Positions 11,290 to 25,900 are shown, numbered from the stretch's first letter. The stretch: DNA of 64,000 bases from Arion vulgaris (GCA_020796225.1 CM036754.1:43313779-43377778); one strand, 5' to 3'. Translations and numbers: made by a program. Notes: a model not told the origin generated them from the letters alone.

Positions 11290-12860
11290 ACGAGAAGGTG
11301 GGAGAACTGGCTTAGGATCAGAAGCTTGCTTCGGACTGCGATGAAAGATGTTCTACAAAGGATGGCACATCTGAGAGATTAGACCTTGTCATCACACTTC
11401 ATCATACTTAAGTTTTATTTTGTGTGGAGTGGGACGTGTGTTTGGGCATCTTGTTATTTAGTCGACCATGCTTTCTATTCGTTATTTATTTCACCAAAAT
11501 GTGGACGTGAATGAGTAATGTTCATCAGGAGAGGTGCCATCTTAGATGAACGTGGATCTGATTATATTCCATGTGAAAGTCATCATACGTGCTCAATGTA
11601 ATACATGTCCACCTGCAAGACGTTTGTCTAATGAGAAGAAATAGATAAATGTGGTTGTAATACAGTTTTACAAACGGACATAGAGTACTAAGTCGACGTT
11701 TCGATCAGGTGGTCTTCTTTAAGACGGACACGGAATCACAGAAAAAATTTTGGGATTATTTTTAAAAAGGCAAAAACGTGCTACATTTGTAACATTTACA
11801 CAAAGATTATAGATTAATAAAATAATCTGAAACTCCCATAATCTATTATGTATCCACCCCATAGCATGAAAATTTGTTAAAATATGAAACTGTTTAGTCA
11901 ATTTTATTAATTAATAAAGAGACTCATTTTTAAACAAAACAATTCAATCATTTAACTTACAGGTTGTATTTTCTATTCAACGCAACATTTTGTTTAAATG
12001 TAGTTAAATTCACGCACTCGTTGTTTCACGTAAGCATCCCATTTTAGTTGAATTAAAGTCATCAGCAGAGCACCACACAGTAGTTCGGCGAGATTTTTAA
12101 ATGTAAAAATGAGGTACATATTTTAGCTGGATTAATTAGAAAATCGAACGTATCGGGATAGTTTCTGGGAATGATACATGTCTACAGTTCGGCTTATTTT
12201 TCATTCTCCCACCATTGTTTGTTGTTGTTTGCTTCAATCGTTCTTATTGTGATAAATAAAGTCTTTGCCGACGGTTAGAATGTTGCGCGCCCCTTAAGCC
12301 TCTACTAGTGTAGGACGAGCGCATCCTAAACCGAAGTTTTCGGCCTAAGGAAATGTTTGAGCCTGTCTTGCGGACAGTCAAACGCGTTCCTTTCCTTCGC
12401 GTGTATAATTCTCTTTAACTGTAGATCATCCGTTCAACGCCGTATATTTGGGCTTAAATCTACTTCAAAGAGCCTTTTGTACTTTGCAACCTTTCTGACT
12501 GAGTGTGGCGTTCCTTCTTGCATCGTATGATAAACACTCTTTAATGATCTTTTTTTAAAGCATTCTCCCCCACCATCTTATTAGACACTAAGAAAGATAA
12601 ATTAACACAATGAACTATTACATCAGTTTTTTTTTTGTCGTCACACTGTTACCGGGTTGTTGTCCAGTGTCTGAGTTTTTTAAAAAATTTTGCGCTGCTC
12701 TAGTGGCTTAGGTGATAGCTATTTTTGCTTTTGACAGAAATCTGCTATGCCATCTATCCATCTTTGTTTTTTGTCTTCCTCTCCTTCTTTCCTGATGTTC
12801 TTTATTTCATAGTTTCGCATATGTACACTTCTTCGTTTGCTCTAGTGCACAGTATACAAC
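11290..12860. other. Intergenic DNA upstream of KCTD3, no gene seen
   Basis: Mostly unique-looking. A locally GC-richer patch at about 12285-12420 contains gttgcgcgccccttaagcc and paired gtcttgcggac; it could be regulatory, but nothing specific supports that. T-rich runs near 12550-12640. Confidence 0.35.
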
Positions 12861-12864
12861 GAAT

Positions 12865-13060
12865 AAAGTACTCTTTGTGATGTCGAAATTGGAGTTAAGT
12901 TTGGACATGCCAGACAGTGTCGTCTTCGTTGTAGAGAGAAAGATATACTAATCAATTTCTCATGGGTACAGGAGAAAATAGACTTTAGGATGGCTGCTGC
13001 AGCGGATGACAAAGCATGCATGAGAATGCCCAATGTGACATAACGTCGATAGCATAACAT
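12865..13060 (+). repeat. RNase H element relic
   Basis: Reads on the + strand as degraded KLEL...MPDSVVFVV and TLGWLLQRMT, matching 47040-47224 (GHARQCRLRGRERRYSNQLL, TLGWLLQRRTEHKWECPMCH). Confidence 0.75.
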
Positions 13061-13444
13061 AACACGTTTCAGGAGAAAAAGGTGAACGTATTCAACGTGT
13101 GCATCCTGAGCATTCGCTTTGGTTCTCTTGTATGACGCAACTAATAATAAATGATCGAATATGCTGGGATTTCTAGCATAAGACTGTTGGGACACTTGTG
13201 AGGGTGGATGACGGCCGGATCCCTAAAATATGTTGTACATAGAGCTTACTTATGGCAAAAGAACTGGTAGACGACACTTCTTCCGCTGCAAGGATATATG
13301 TAAACGAAACATTAAAAACTATAAAACATTTCATCGAAAACAAAAAATTTTTCGGATCTCCATATGGACTTTCATCCATCGTCGCTTGAAACTAATGGAT
13401 ACCATCATATCAATACCGATTATTCCCCCCTGTGTGGTTTCAAG

Positions 13445-13685
13445 TCCCAGCAACACACGGGAAGCAAGAATGTACCTGTGACCTACAAGACATGCCGTAA
13501 GAGGCGACTGAGGTAGGGGCTTCTAGAAGCTACCATAGTAAATAAAAAGCATCGCAGAAATCTGATGCGCTAGCCTACTTGAAGCATAATTGGCACAACG
13601 TCAATCGCTCTTAGGTTCAGATCACTTTTAAATCACAAAGTGGTTAACAAGTGGTCGATGTGTAGCGTTAGAAGAAAGAATGCCG
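13445..13685 (+). repeat. Family D repeat copy
   Basis: gacatgccgtaagaggcgactg, gaagctaccatagtaaataa, cgctcttaggttcagatcac, gtggttaacaagtggtcgat and a gaagaaag end. It lies about 190 bp before the KCTD3 start codon. Confidence 0.85.
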
Positions 13686-13874
13686 ATTATCTGTGGTGCC
13701 CTTTGCTAATTTGGTTAGTCTGCCTTTTGCGTCATTACCTGGTAAATTCAAGCAAATTGAAATATCTTTCATTCGTCTCCAATTGGTATGGCTATGAATT
13801 ATTAATACTAATTTTTTTTTGTTTTCCAGTGTTTGTACGTAAATAAAATCTACGGACAGCAGTAGACATTAACC

Positions 13875-13926
13875 ATGACCGACACCGGCTCTACTGAGAT
13901 TGTACATCTAAATGTTGGGGTAAAGA
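13875..13926 (+). CDS. KCTD3: KCTD3 exon 1, start codon
   Basis: ATG at 13875 opens [15 protein letters not shown], the start of the T1 domain (family EIVQLNVGGTRF). Two donors are possible: GT at 13920 (phase 0) or GT at 13927, which would give NVGVKR and join RFSTS of exon 2 if one base is missing there. The second glycine and threonine of the family NVGGTRF motif are not recovered. Confidence 0.75.
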
Positions 13927-16900
13927 GTACTTAAGTTACGATCATATGAACGAAACTTGTATAATTGTAAAATACAACACTCACTTTCTGAATTTCACTT
14001 CAGCTAAGCACAGCACTGACATTCACTTTCACGACCTGCACTGGTGAATCCCACGATTTAAACTAATTTAAAGTAGACTTGTTTTTCTATAGACTACAAT
14101 CTTAGAGACGCTCTTAAGTCGGTGTACAGACAAATGCAGTCAGTTTTAGTGTCGTTAATTGTAGTACCCGGTACAATCCCCAATTGGCTATTGATTTTTG
14201 GTTACTCGGGAGTCAGTTACCGAACCGACGTCATGCAGTAGCCCCCACTCCCCGTAAATCCAGGCATATGTGCTCAGTCACACCAGCAGATGTTGGAAGG
14301 GTATGCACACTGTATGATCCCGGTGCCTGCTTGGCTAACCTCCTCAATCTACACTCCCAGACATACATTTATAACATTTCTACTTGTAGAATGGGTAATT
14401 TCAAACTTTTTAAACCTGAGTGGATAGATTCAACATCAATTTTAGTGTCTTCCACAGCCTGTGCCAATAGACCGAAGAACATTTTCTCTTATCCATCCTC
14501 AACTCCTCTAATGATCAATGCTGATGCCTGTCCGCTCTCTTTCGCAAAGACCAGGGACGATAGATCTTGTAAGCCACTGGAAGTTGACAACGTCAATAGA
14601 AAACATCCACTCATCGATTTGGGAAATTTCAAGCACGATTGGAAAACAGATACAAAAAGGGTATTGGCTAATGCTTAATGTATTGATCATTTTTTTAAAT
14701 TGTTCTCAGATTTTCTACCTCAAGACAGACTCTTATGTGGGAAAGTAGATACATTTTTTACCAGGTATGTTTTTGTGAAGAGATGTTTCTACTTACACTT
14801 TTCAAAATTAAGGTAAATGTTGTATTGAATACCTTTTTCTGGGGTCTAAAAAGGTGGATAATTGACTTCATTGTACCAAGTTTTCCCATATGGCTCCGCC
14901 CCCTCTCGGAAATGGCATGCCAACTCCAAGAGTGTAGCACAAAACACAAACTCTGTAGCGCCAGCACAATCCTAGGACCTCCGGAAAAATTAAAATGTGA
15001 TTCTTTCCAGATTTGAACCTGCAACCTTCAGAACCCAGGTAGATGTCTTAACCACTTCGCCCAAAGACCCTTCTGGTGTATCCTTTTACAGCCTCTCCAC
15101 TCCCCTTTTGTCACGTCATTTCAGTCTTTGGCTTATGCATGTCTTCATTTTCTTGCTCTGATGTACGCATTTTTCTTGTACATATAACATATCTTTCATA
15201 AATATATTTACTGTAGGGGCAACCTTACTGGAAAAGTAACATCAATTTTGGTGAAATCAATTTATATAAATTGCAAATGCTATCTATTCTTTTGTGAATA
15301 GGAAGCTGGGCACTAAAAATAATGATATGGGAAAAGGAATTCAGACATTTTGGAATGTAAATGTTATGGAAGGATGTTGTAGATTTCTTACAAGAAACAC
15401 AAAACAAATGAATTTGTGAGAAATAAGATAATGTGCTTTTTATAAAATAGTTATGTGACTCTGTGGCATAGAGGCTAGTAACAAAGTAATATATCGCCCG
15501 CTTGCCCAGTCACTTCTGTTGTATGCTTGATAAGACCTTTGGATCAAAACATTTTCTGTATATTGTTTTTGTACTTTGTAAAACTATTACTTTGTTTTTA
15601 TATGTTTTGCCATTGCTACATAGTTTTACTCAGTCTTCCTTTTATCAATAATACTATTTGCCATTTGTATAAAGTTTTCAACATTTAAAAATTGATATGA
15701 TAAACTAGAGTATTATTTTTTGGGTTTTTTATTTGTTAAGTGGAGAATTTCCTCTCATAAAGATGAAGCTGGGCAATGAAGTATCAGATTTGTTTATGTA
15801 CATTCTATGTTTGTTGTTGGAATGCTAGGGAACCTGCGTGTCCTCTTTATCCATTGTCAACATTCTATCCAGCATTTATGCTTTTTTTAAAACCTTTTCA
15901 ATTGTCAAAACCTATCCATTGTCAACACCTTATCCATTGTCAACACCCTATCCATCTTCAACACCTAATCCATTTTCAACACCTTATCTATTTTCAACAC
16001 CTTATCCATCTTCAACACCTTATCCATCTTCAACACCTTATCCATTTTCAACACCTTATCTATTTTCAACACCTTATCCATCTTCAACACCTTATCCATT
16101 TTCAACACCTTATCCATTTTCAACACCTTATCCATTTTCAACACCTTATCTATTTTCAACACCTTATCATTTTTAACCTTATCCATTTTCAACACCCTTT
16201 TCCATTTTCAACACCCTTTTCTATTTTCAACACCTTATCCATTTTCAACACCTTATCCATTTTCAACACCTTATCTATTTCAACACTTATCCATTTTCCC
16301 AAAACTTATCCATCTTCAACACTTTATCCCCTGTCAATACCTTTTCCATTGACATGCATCACAACATCTTATCCATTTTCCAACACCTTACCCATTTTGC
16401 CCTTTTTTCCATCTTTAACACCTTATACATTGACATCCATCACCATCTTATCCATCTTCAACATGCAAGTGTAAAAGAAACCAAGGGATACATGTGAGCT
16501 CAAAATCATCATCATAGAGCTTGTCTGTCAGAACTTAGCTCTCATGATGGTATCTCTAAAAGAAAGATGTGCATATAGCAATATCATATCTTGGAAACTG
16601 GGGCAGTTTTTATGTTATTTTATACCTACCCATACATCTGTCAGGGGTTTACTGAATTTATTCGTCTGTGTGTTGCCGGGACCGCAGGGGGGCAAAGAAT
16701 AGATCATTGTGATCTACAATGCATGTGTGCGGCGACTGTGGTAGGGGCCTGGAAGCTACCTTAGTAAATAAAAACGTAGCAGAAATAGGATGTGCTGACC
16801 TACTTGTGTAGGAGCATAACTTGCACAACGTCAATCACTCTAGGCTCAGATCACTACAGGTCACAAGAGGGGTTTTAACAAGTGGTAGATATGGAGCATT

Positions 16901-19900
16901 CAAAAAAAGAAGTGACTTCAGTTCTGTTAACTTTGTTCAAATTACACCAGAGGCTCCCAAACACTACACAGACCACAATCATGATCAATAGTTCCAACTC
17001 TGACTGCCAACAAGTGGTATTTTTTACAGATGCACTATCTGTTTTGCAAACCCTACAGAGTAACCATCCATCCCTGAGAAAAGAGCTCAGCAAGATCTCT
17101 ACTAATAAAAGAGTTACAATTCAGTGGGTACCATCCCCTGCGGAGTGAGGGAACGAGAAGGCAGACAAACTTGCTAAAAAAAGGGAAAAGAATGCGAACA
17201 AATAGATAATGAAATCACATACTTTGAAAAAAAAAAAAAACTATAAATGGACATTAGAAAAGAACCCAAACCATCCAACAATGAGTACCACACATTTGAC
17301 AGACGGACAGACTATCATCTTCTGACTCAGGATAGGTCATAACAGACTGAACAAACACCTACACAGGCTACGTTGTCTCCATCCCCTCTGTTCCCTGTGG
17401 CACCTTTGAAAAAACCACAGAACATGTCCTGCAAGACTGTCCCTGTATTTCCCTTTCCCGAAGGAATGCTGGCCCCCAACACAACACTACATTCAAACTA
17501 CATGGCACCAGAAATGGCTCCAGACAACAGTGACTTCATCATAAGAACGCTCTATGGATAATCATCAAAATAAGCATGCAAAAAAGAAGAAGAAGTTCTG
17601 TTAACTAAGTATTTTCTTATTGAACTATTTCTGCTGCATATTTTACATAACTAGTTTTGCTTTTATTCTTCCTCTACTAGATTTTTATAGATAGGGATCC
17701 CAAATTGTTTGCTGTGATATTAAACTACCTTCGCACAAAGGAGATTCAGTTAAGGTGAGTTAAAATATGTCTTTTGAATGCTGCTAATCCATCCTCTGAA
17801 GCTGGAGATGGCACGCCTGTATGGCAAGGGATACTGATAATCAAAAAAGCAGGCCTTCATGCCACAACAGTCAGAAGCACCATACCGGGTGCCCTTACTG
17901 CTTGAATTCATGGAGGTGAACACAAGAAGAAGAAGAAGCAAGTCCACATGGGATTATATTATCTTACAGAAATGAGGTAATTTATTGGACTAGAATGTAT
18001 GAAGTTAGATTAAAATTTAAATTACTACAAGGGTTTGCCACTCGCGTGTGAACCTTGCACTCTAACCTCTTAGATTGTCCAACGGGTGCCTGCAGCGCCA
18101 TGGTGCTGTGTCATACATTTATGGCATCCTATTTTACTACAGGAACACGATCTTCCCGCTTTTGCAATCTTGTTTTCTTTTGTAACCATTCTACTGTCCC
18201 TACCTGTTTTTCACTGGGAAAGCATCTGCATCCCAACTATATTAACATTACATTTTTGTAGTAGTAGTAGTAGTATAATCATCACATGGTGCCAGCACCT
18301 CCACCACCATCAGTCAGATGTACCCCCAAAGTACAAAATGTTGGACATCCTGCTCTAGACCATCCAGCAATTATATATATATATATATACACACACAAAG
18401 TAAAAGTAAGAAACCCTTTCTATATCACATGGAATATACAGTGTTAAGTCCATATTTTTCAATGACTGTTACCACACGATGGGTGATATGGTCAACATCA
18501 CACCGGCCTCCTTTACTTCCCAGTGCTTTTCCTGGTACCCAGTTGAGACGGGGTCGACCTGAGAGCCATACCGTTTGGAAACAATTCCATGTCCACTGTG
18601 GAATTGAACCTGGACCATTAGCCTATGTAGCAAATTCACTAACAACTACGCTACTGCAGATTTTATATGTATACAGTAAGATCCTTTCTGTTAGAATACT
18701 TTCTTTATCCTGAACTTATCGACACAATAAAAAAAATCACCAAAGAAATTTGTAATACAGCTTCTTCTTTGAACGCTCCATATCAACCACTTTTAGGGGA
18801 CTGCCTAGAGTAGTTGATAGTAGCTCGCCTGCTAGCTGTGAGACGCCTCATAGCTCGGGTTCGAACCTACTGTCCGGCATTTGTTCGAGTCCCCTGGTCT
18901 TACTCAGGATGATAACATGAGTACCTCTGAAGTCGGAGAAAATCTGCCTGTATGGCGAGGGAATACTAATTACGAGTACATTGAGCACACGGCTGCCAGT
19001 TTAAAGTAATTTACAATGTGCACGCTGCTGCCATTGTAAGAAATTGGAAAAACAGATTTTCACGTAAAAATCAGTTTCAGAGATGAAACTTCGTCTGAGT
19101 TGAAAGCGGACGAAAGAAAAAAACCAAAAACAACCACTTTTAAACCACTCTTTGGGATTTATATGTGATCTGAAGAGCGTGCGATTGTACGTTGTGCCAG
19201 TTATATGCCTACAAGTAGACCAGCACATCTGATTTCTGTGATTTATTTACTAGGTAGCTTCCTAGGCCCCTACCTTAGTCTCCTCTTACGACATGTCTTG
19301 TAGGTCGCAGTCTTGACTGCAGATGTGATAGACAAATTATAAATAAAGGCATTAGCTGTGAAGAACCTAGCATATGACAAAGAGATGTCATTGTGAAAGC
19401 TGTTATTGGTGCAAAGTTCCATAATTGATGTACTACTAAATGAAATACTTGTTACTCCCTCAGAAATGTTGATTTGTCTGCTATAAGACATGAGGCTGAG
19501 TTCTATGGAATTAGTGCTTTAGGTAAGCTGTTGTAATTTTGTAGGAAAGAAATACTATATGTGTTGTGTAGTTAGTAAACACATATGGGTGTGAAACATG
19601 GACATTTAACAAGACTTGGAAAAACATATGTGGGCTTTTAAATATAAGTGTTACAGAAGAGTCCTCCCTATATCATGGACAGAGAAGAGAACAAATAGAT
19701 CTTTCCAGAAGGAAATCAAAATAAAAGAAAACTGGCTGATGCTACAAATAACAATGAGAAAATTGAAGTATTTTGGACATATAAAGAGACATGAAGGGTT
19801 GGAGAAGATCATTGGGGAAGGAGGCATCCCGGTAAAGAGAAGACCAAGGAGAAGATTGATTCAGGATGTAACTGATAATTTGAGCATGACAGCTGCAAGG

Positions 19901-22900
19901 CATCTGACCTATGAGAGTAAGGAATTCTGAAGGACTGTTAGGGTGGCAAAGTTATGTTCAGGACAAGCTATTTGTTGATGATTTAGTAAGCCTCTTTCAA
20001 TTCTGAGGGGCCACAGAGCTGTGCTGCTGGGTAGATATCTCGTATCTTTTGGTAACTGTAAAATATGGAGGGATATTCTCTATCACAATTCTCACACCTA
20101 AACTATGAGGCAGGTCTCTCAAGATTCTTTTCCACAGTTTCTTTTTCCACAGCTTGTTTGATGAAACTGCTAAAAATGTAACAGACCACTATGTACCTCC
20201 TTTCTCTAGGATACATCTGTCTTTGGCATCTTTCTCCTATGTGCATGGAGTCCATTCCCCTAAGTGAGCTAGAGTCTCATTAGCCTTGGATTTCACAGCC
20301 AAAGTTTACCACTCTACACCATTGGAAGGTGGGGTTAGCTTGCATGTTCCACGGTTAATCAGCAAACTACTAATTTTAACATATTACCTTTCTTCTACGA
20401 AAGACTAGCTAATCCCAACTCTGCTGAACGTAGAGCCAGGTGCAGAACACATCTTGTAGACTTATCAATCAAGCCATGTAGTAAATTCATTAAGAATAAA
20501 TGAATTCTTTCTTTCCTTTAATGTTCATGAAGAAATTGTGGCATATCCTTAGCAGGACGTAGAAATCTACCACAGTAAACGAGTCGTTGATTTCTAGGCA
20601 CCACGTATGCGAATGTTCATATGTTATGCTAAAAGGGAAATAACAAGAGGATGATAATTAATTAACATAACCAATATCACTGAAATCTTGGCAGAACAAT
20701 AAGGGCCATTTATAAAACAGGTCTGCATGGGGATCACTGTAGTTAAGTTGTTGCCTTGTGTTCCAAAGGTCATGGCTTCAAATCCGGACGACGTCATTCT
20801 ATTCACAAGTGCATTTTTTCCAGAGGCTTCTAGGATTGTTCCAGAGGCTTCTAATATTGTTGCAGAGGCTTCTAGGATTGTTGCAGATGCTACAAAGATC
20901 TTGTTTTGTACAATACTCTTGGCAAGTGGCATGCCATTTCTGCGGAGAGAGACTGAGCCATATGGGGTAAAACCCGGTTCAATGGAGTCATTCCTTTGGC
21001 TTTAGACCCTTATTTAATTATGCATGTTGATAGTTCCTATTTATATTTTATTATTATTTTATTATTGAAATATGCAAAAAGATTACGTAATCAGCATTGT
21101 ACTGGCATGTTGGAACACTGAACGCTGCTGGATTTGTTGAGGCGGGGATCAGAGCACCTATGGACATGCCCAAGAGCTATAATGATAGTCCTTATAAAAC
21201 TGATTTTATAATTTTTTTCTTAATGTCCAGTTGGCAGACTTGCCCTGTGTGAAGAAATGGACCACTCATCCTGTGGAGATGTTCTATTTCATGGATATTT
21301 CCCACCACCAAGTAAGTACATCAGGGTATGAGTCAGTTCTGACAACCTTCAGATCTGACACTATGCTACAGTATAACTCAGTACATGTGGTACTATAAAG
21401 TTGTGTGTTTGTTATATCTTTTCATTTACGCAGAAATATAAATTTGTGCAATTTTTATAATGCTCCCCAGTTATCAGGGCTTGAGTTAGGACTAGCAACC
21501 CATATCTATAAAAATGACTTTGCTAATCCTTAGAACCTGTGATCCCGATATTTCAGGATTGAATGTAAACATTGCATATCCAGACATCCTGAAATATCAG
21601 TCTGAGAAGACTCCATTGTCATTTGTCGTTGATCAAAGATGAATTGTGTACAAATGTGACATCAAACACATCCCACGCATGTCCTACAGGGTTAGCAAGA
21701 TGGCGGACTGATCGTAAATCATAAGACAGACATATGTATACCAAATATAGCAACTGGTTGCAGACCATACTGAAAATAAAACATTGGATCTTGTTATACT
21801 TTTAGTATCTGATGAGAGCATGATTAAATCATGGGGTAGTCTCTGATGTGATCTGCTGGTTGTATGTGTCTTGAGATATTGAAGGACAATCTAGAATGTT
21901 CTAACCACTCTTAGAACAGCATCACACAGAGCAGTTTGTATATTTGATTCTCGTAACTTTCTTATTATCTCATCAAATTAATTTTCTGTTTAATATTTGT
22001 GGTGTTTTGTCTATTAAAGCTCCTCCCTTGGCAAGTTCATCTAGCTTTCGACAGTCGGTTGTTAGTGTAGAGAGTGGAGATATGCATAGGTCAAGTCTTC
22101 GAGGTCAGCAAGATAATAGTGCAGCAGATTCTCGGAATCACTCCAGGTAGGTGTCACCAATGTTAAGATAAAGTGTTATTGATGTTAAAACACAGTGTTC
22201 AACACTGGAAGTTTACTACAGAGATGTTACTGTATAGTGTTCTACACCGGTGAATCACACAAAAGCAAAGTACTGTAGCTTTATGAAGTACAAAAACAAT
22301 ATACAGCTGCATTTTAACCAAAAAACTAAAATGTTTGGGATTTATTCTCTGACAGTAAATGTTCTGCCTGGCATTTATGAAGTCTGAATTTCTTTGCTTC
22401 CTCTGCTTGATAAAGCCCTTTTGGTCAAAATGTTGCTGTATATTATTTTTGTACTTTGTAAATCTACAGTACTTTTTTGACTTGTTTCGCCATTGCTATT
22501 TAGTTTTACTGCAGTTTTCCCTTATATTGATAATAGGGTTCTTCTTCACAAGTCACTTTTCTTTCTATCTCCAATCCTGGTTTGCCTCACAGCGTCATGG
22601 GGAAAAAGAGATTTCTAGAATGAGCCCTAGGGTGCGCTTCATAAATAGTGTCTTTCGTCACCTCTTTTATCTCTGAGGTCCACCTTTTGCGTGTCTGGCC
22701 TTTTGCATTGTATCAGCACAATATTGCTCTTTGAGGTGCAATGTCTGTTAGTAGTCTGCTTTTGTGGCCGAACCATTTAATTTGTTGTTTCTTGATGAAG
22801 TTCAGTACTGATGTACCCACTTTTTCCTGATGTCTTCATTTCTCAACCAGTCTCTTCTTGTTACTCCCAGCATTCTGCATAGACACTTCATCTCTGTCGT

Positions 22901-25900
22901 GACTAGTTTTTTCTGTCATTTGATATCAGCGTCCAGGTTTGGCACTTGTAGCATAATGTTGGGAGAAAGACTAGTGAACTAAGAGACCCATCTAGGGAAT
23001 TCTGAAGCAATTGGGACAGGCCTAGCAAGCCGACAGTGGTATAATCTAATTTGTGCTAAAATTAAGTCACTAAAATAATGTTAATGTTCTATTTGCAAAA
23101 TAAATCAGTTAAACTTGTATATTTTTTCAGGAATTCATCAGTTGAAACCAGAGGCTCACATTCGCGCCAAACTTCTCGTGAACGCCGACCACAGAGCCAT
23201 CCAGGGACTTCCTCTACAGAGCTTAAACCTGATCCACCTTCCTATGGCATTACACGGCGGACGGAAACAGCCCAAGCCCAGTGTAAGATTAGAATTTCTG
23301 TTATTTTAAATTTATTTTCAAGTTATCAGTTATATGAGGACTATCATCATAGCACTACGGACATGTCCATAGGTGCTCCGATCTCCGCCTCAGCAAATCC
23401 AGCAGCGTCCAGCGACCCAACACGCCAGTTCGATGTTGATTAATCAATCTCTTTGCATATTTAGTATGTCGCTCTTTTCGGCCTGCACCAATATTGACAC
23501 CCATCTCTTTCAATCTGGTCAGCGAGTGGATTCACAGCATTTTCAAGTTAAAAGCTAAATCATGCATCTTTTGTGTTGACTTCTTATGAAATGTAGTGGC
23601 AGTGTTCAACTATATTTTCTGTGATCCCAATAGATGTTAGCTGCATCTTTGTGTTGACTTTATGAAATGTAGTGGCAGTGTTCAACTATATTTTCTGTTA
23701 TCCCAATAGATGTTAGCATGACTAACATACAACCGTTATCATTACTCTTGGAAGAGAATGTTGAGATTGGGGCAACATGAAGACTGAACTCGCAATTAAG
23801 CAGCTGATAGAAGATAATGCAAGGGATGATGTTGTTTATACCGATGGGTCTGTGCATCGTAGTGAGAAGTCAGGCTAGGGTTTCTTGGCTAGCATGCATG
23901 GTAGGGTTGTTGCAGAGTGAAATGGAGCATACAGGACAACTACTTAAAGTATGAGAATGGAGGTTGAGGCAGATACTGCAGTCCTCCATTAGCTCTCTGG
24001 AACTCAGCCGTTGCTTTGGAAGTTCCAGAATGGCAGGTTGCAGTATGCGTGGATGTCATTTATAGAAGTTTCGAACCTCTAGAGACTCTTGTGGATGTCC
24101 TGGGCATGTGGGTTTTCACTGCAACGATAGAGTGGACATGCTTGCATTGTTTGTTGAGTTTAGGTTGGATAAAGGGATGTTCTTTGGTCTCTTGTCGACC
24201 TACTGTTGGATGAAGATACTTAAAATTGATGTTGAATCACTCCAGCAATTTAAGGAGTTTGGAATTACACCTTGTGCAAGTAGAGCTGGCTGCTTGAAGG
24301 GCAGAGTGAAAAGTCTTTAACTAGTGAGCTACAGGAACCATCAGTATACATACCCTTCAACATCTGTTGGGGGAGACTGAGCACCTATGGGTTTCAGTCT
24401 GCACTCTTTATTCAATAACCAATAGTCTACATCATACCCAAGAGGACATAAGACAGAGAAAAAAAAATATCCACTGAATCATGAACAGTTTGATATTTCT
24501 GTTTATTATTTTACAGTGTGGGGCCTATAAAGCCACTGACCCTATGTTAAACTCCTCTTAGACATCTTTAAAAACATACGTAAAGAGACATTGGTTCTAT
24601 CTTTTGTTACACTGGAAACCACATTGGTGATGATTGATAGAGGCGGTATATTTATACAAATATTTCCTTCTATTTAGAATGGACCTTCTCTTTGTTCTCC
24701 TGGATAAATGAGTTTGTTACGTTGTGTCACAGTTTACATTTCTGTGACAGAATTTGCCTTTCATCTTTGATAGTTACTCACTTAACCTGACTTCATTGAT
24801 GCAGCCTGCTATCCAGGCCACCACTTTGAAAGGGAGTAGAGTCTTGGTCAGCTCTAGATTGCTAACCTTTACACAGACTTCTGTCATCTCAAATACTGCA
24901 TTGTAGACACCATGTCATAGTGGTGTTGAGAGAATGGTAATGGAAGGCATGGTTCCTGGACTATGAGGCAGGGGATGACCAAGGTGAAGTTGGAAGCAGA
25001 ACATCAAAGAAGCCTTGAACATGATGCTGGAGGAAACGGATAAAACTTGCTAGAGACAGTGAGTTTTTCATGCGGCTGTGATGAAAACAATGTTCCGCAA
25101 GAGACATGCTACTACTTGAGTCCCAATGATAGACCTGGTTTTCTTAACTTTATACCTCATATTTCACTGAGATAAAATTGTTTATTTGAGGATCATCTTC
25201 ATCGGACATGTCCATAATTGCTCTGTTCTCCTCCTCCTAAGCATGTATCTCAGCGTGTTTATACCATTCTCCCATTCTGTGCTGGTTGATTTATCTACTG
25301 ACTTTCTCATGGTTTTCTCGCCTTGCCGCACCTGTCGGTATGCATAACTTGCGCAACGAGTTAGAGAATACCTTTATCTTTAGAGCGTATGTTTTCTCCC
25401 AGAACATTGATGGTGTCGCTTTTATTCATAGAATACCCACTCTTGATCGCAGTATTGCTTGCCAGTGCATCCGCTCTCATTGCCCTTCACCCAGAATGAC
25501 CTGGACAAAGACAATTGTAAGTGTCTGGATTGTTGCATTTTGTATTATTGCATCCTCTGCCTTCTTACATAACTGGTCTTGATCTTCTGTATCATGCTCA
25601 AAGAGTCGCTGAGCATGCATACATGAGTGAATGTTTGCATCTTTAGCCATTCCAGGGATTTTGTCACCACCATGACCTCCATGACATGCTGCTGTAGTTG
25701 TCAATATGCTCCACTTGCCACTTTGATGACCTTTCCTTTAGTTCTAGCCATAAAGACCCATGCACTCCGACTGTGCCAAATCACGAAACCATCAGTGTAG
25801 ACAACAGTCTGAGATAAGAAACTCAATATAATTATTGTCAATTCTTTGAGAAATGTATGAGTAAATGTTTCATTGACTTGCTTCATCTCACTATTTGAAA

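Noticed and set aside
14184..14678. 164-codon + strand frame in KCTD3 intron 1
   Set aside because: No recognised domain, no matching splice or start context, and it lies between exons 1 and 2 of a clear gene.
15965..16195. 76-codon - strand frame of LKMDKV repeats
   Set aside because: Shadow of the same satellite.
15776..16474. 232-codon frame rich in LIHFQH repeats
   Set aside because: Produced by an 18-bp satellite whose length keeps all frames open.
18796..18880. Possible tRNA gene (perfect GGTTCGAACC B box)
   Set aside because: No cloverleaf acceptor stem could be paired, and the unit has a body and target duplications, so it is a SINE head.
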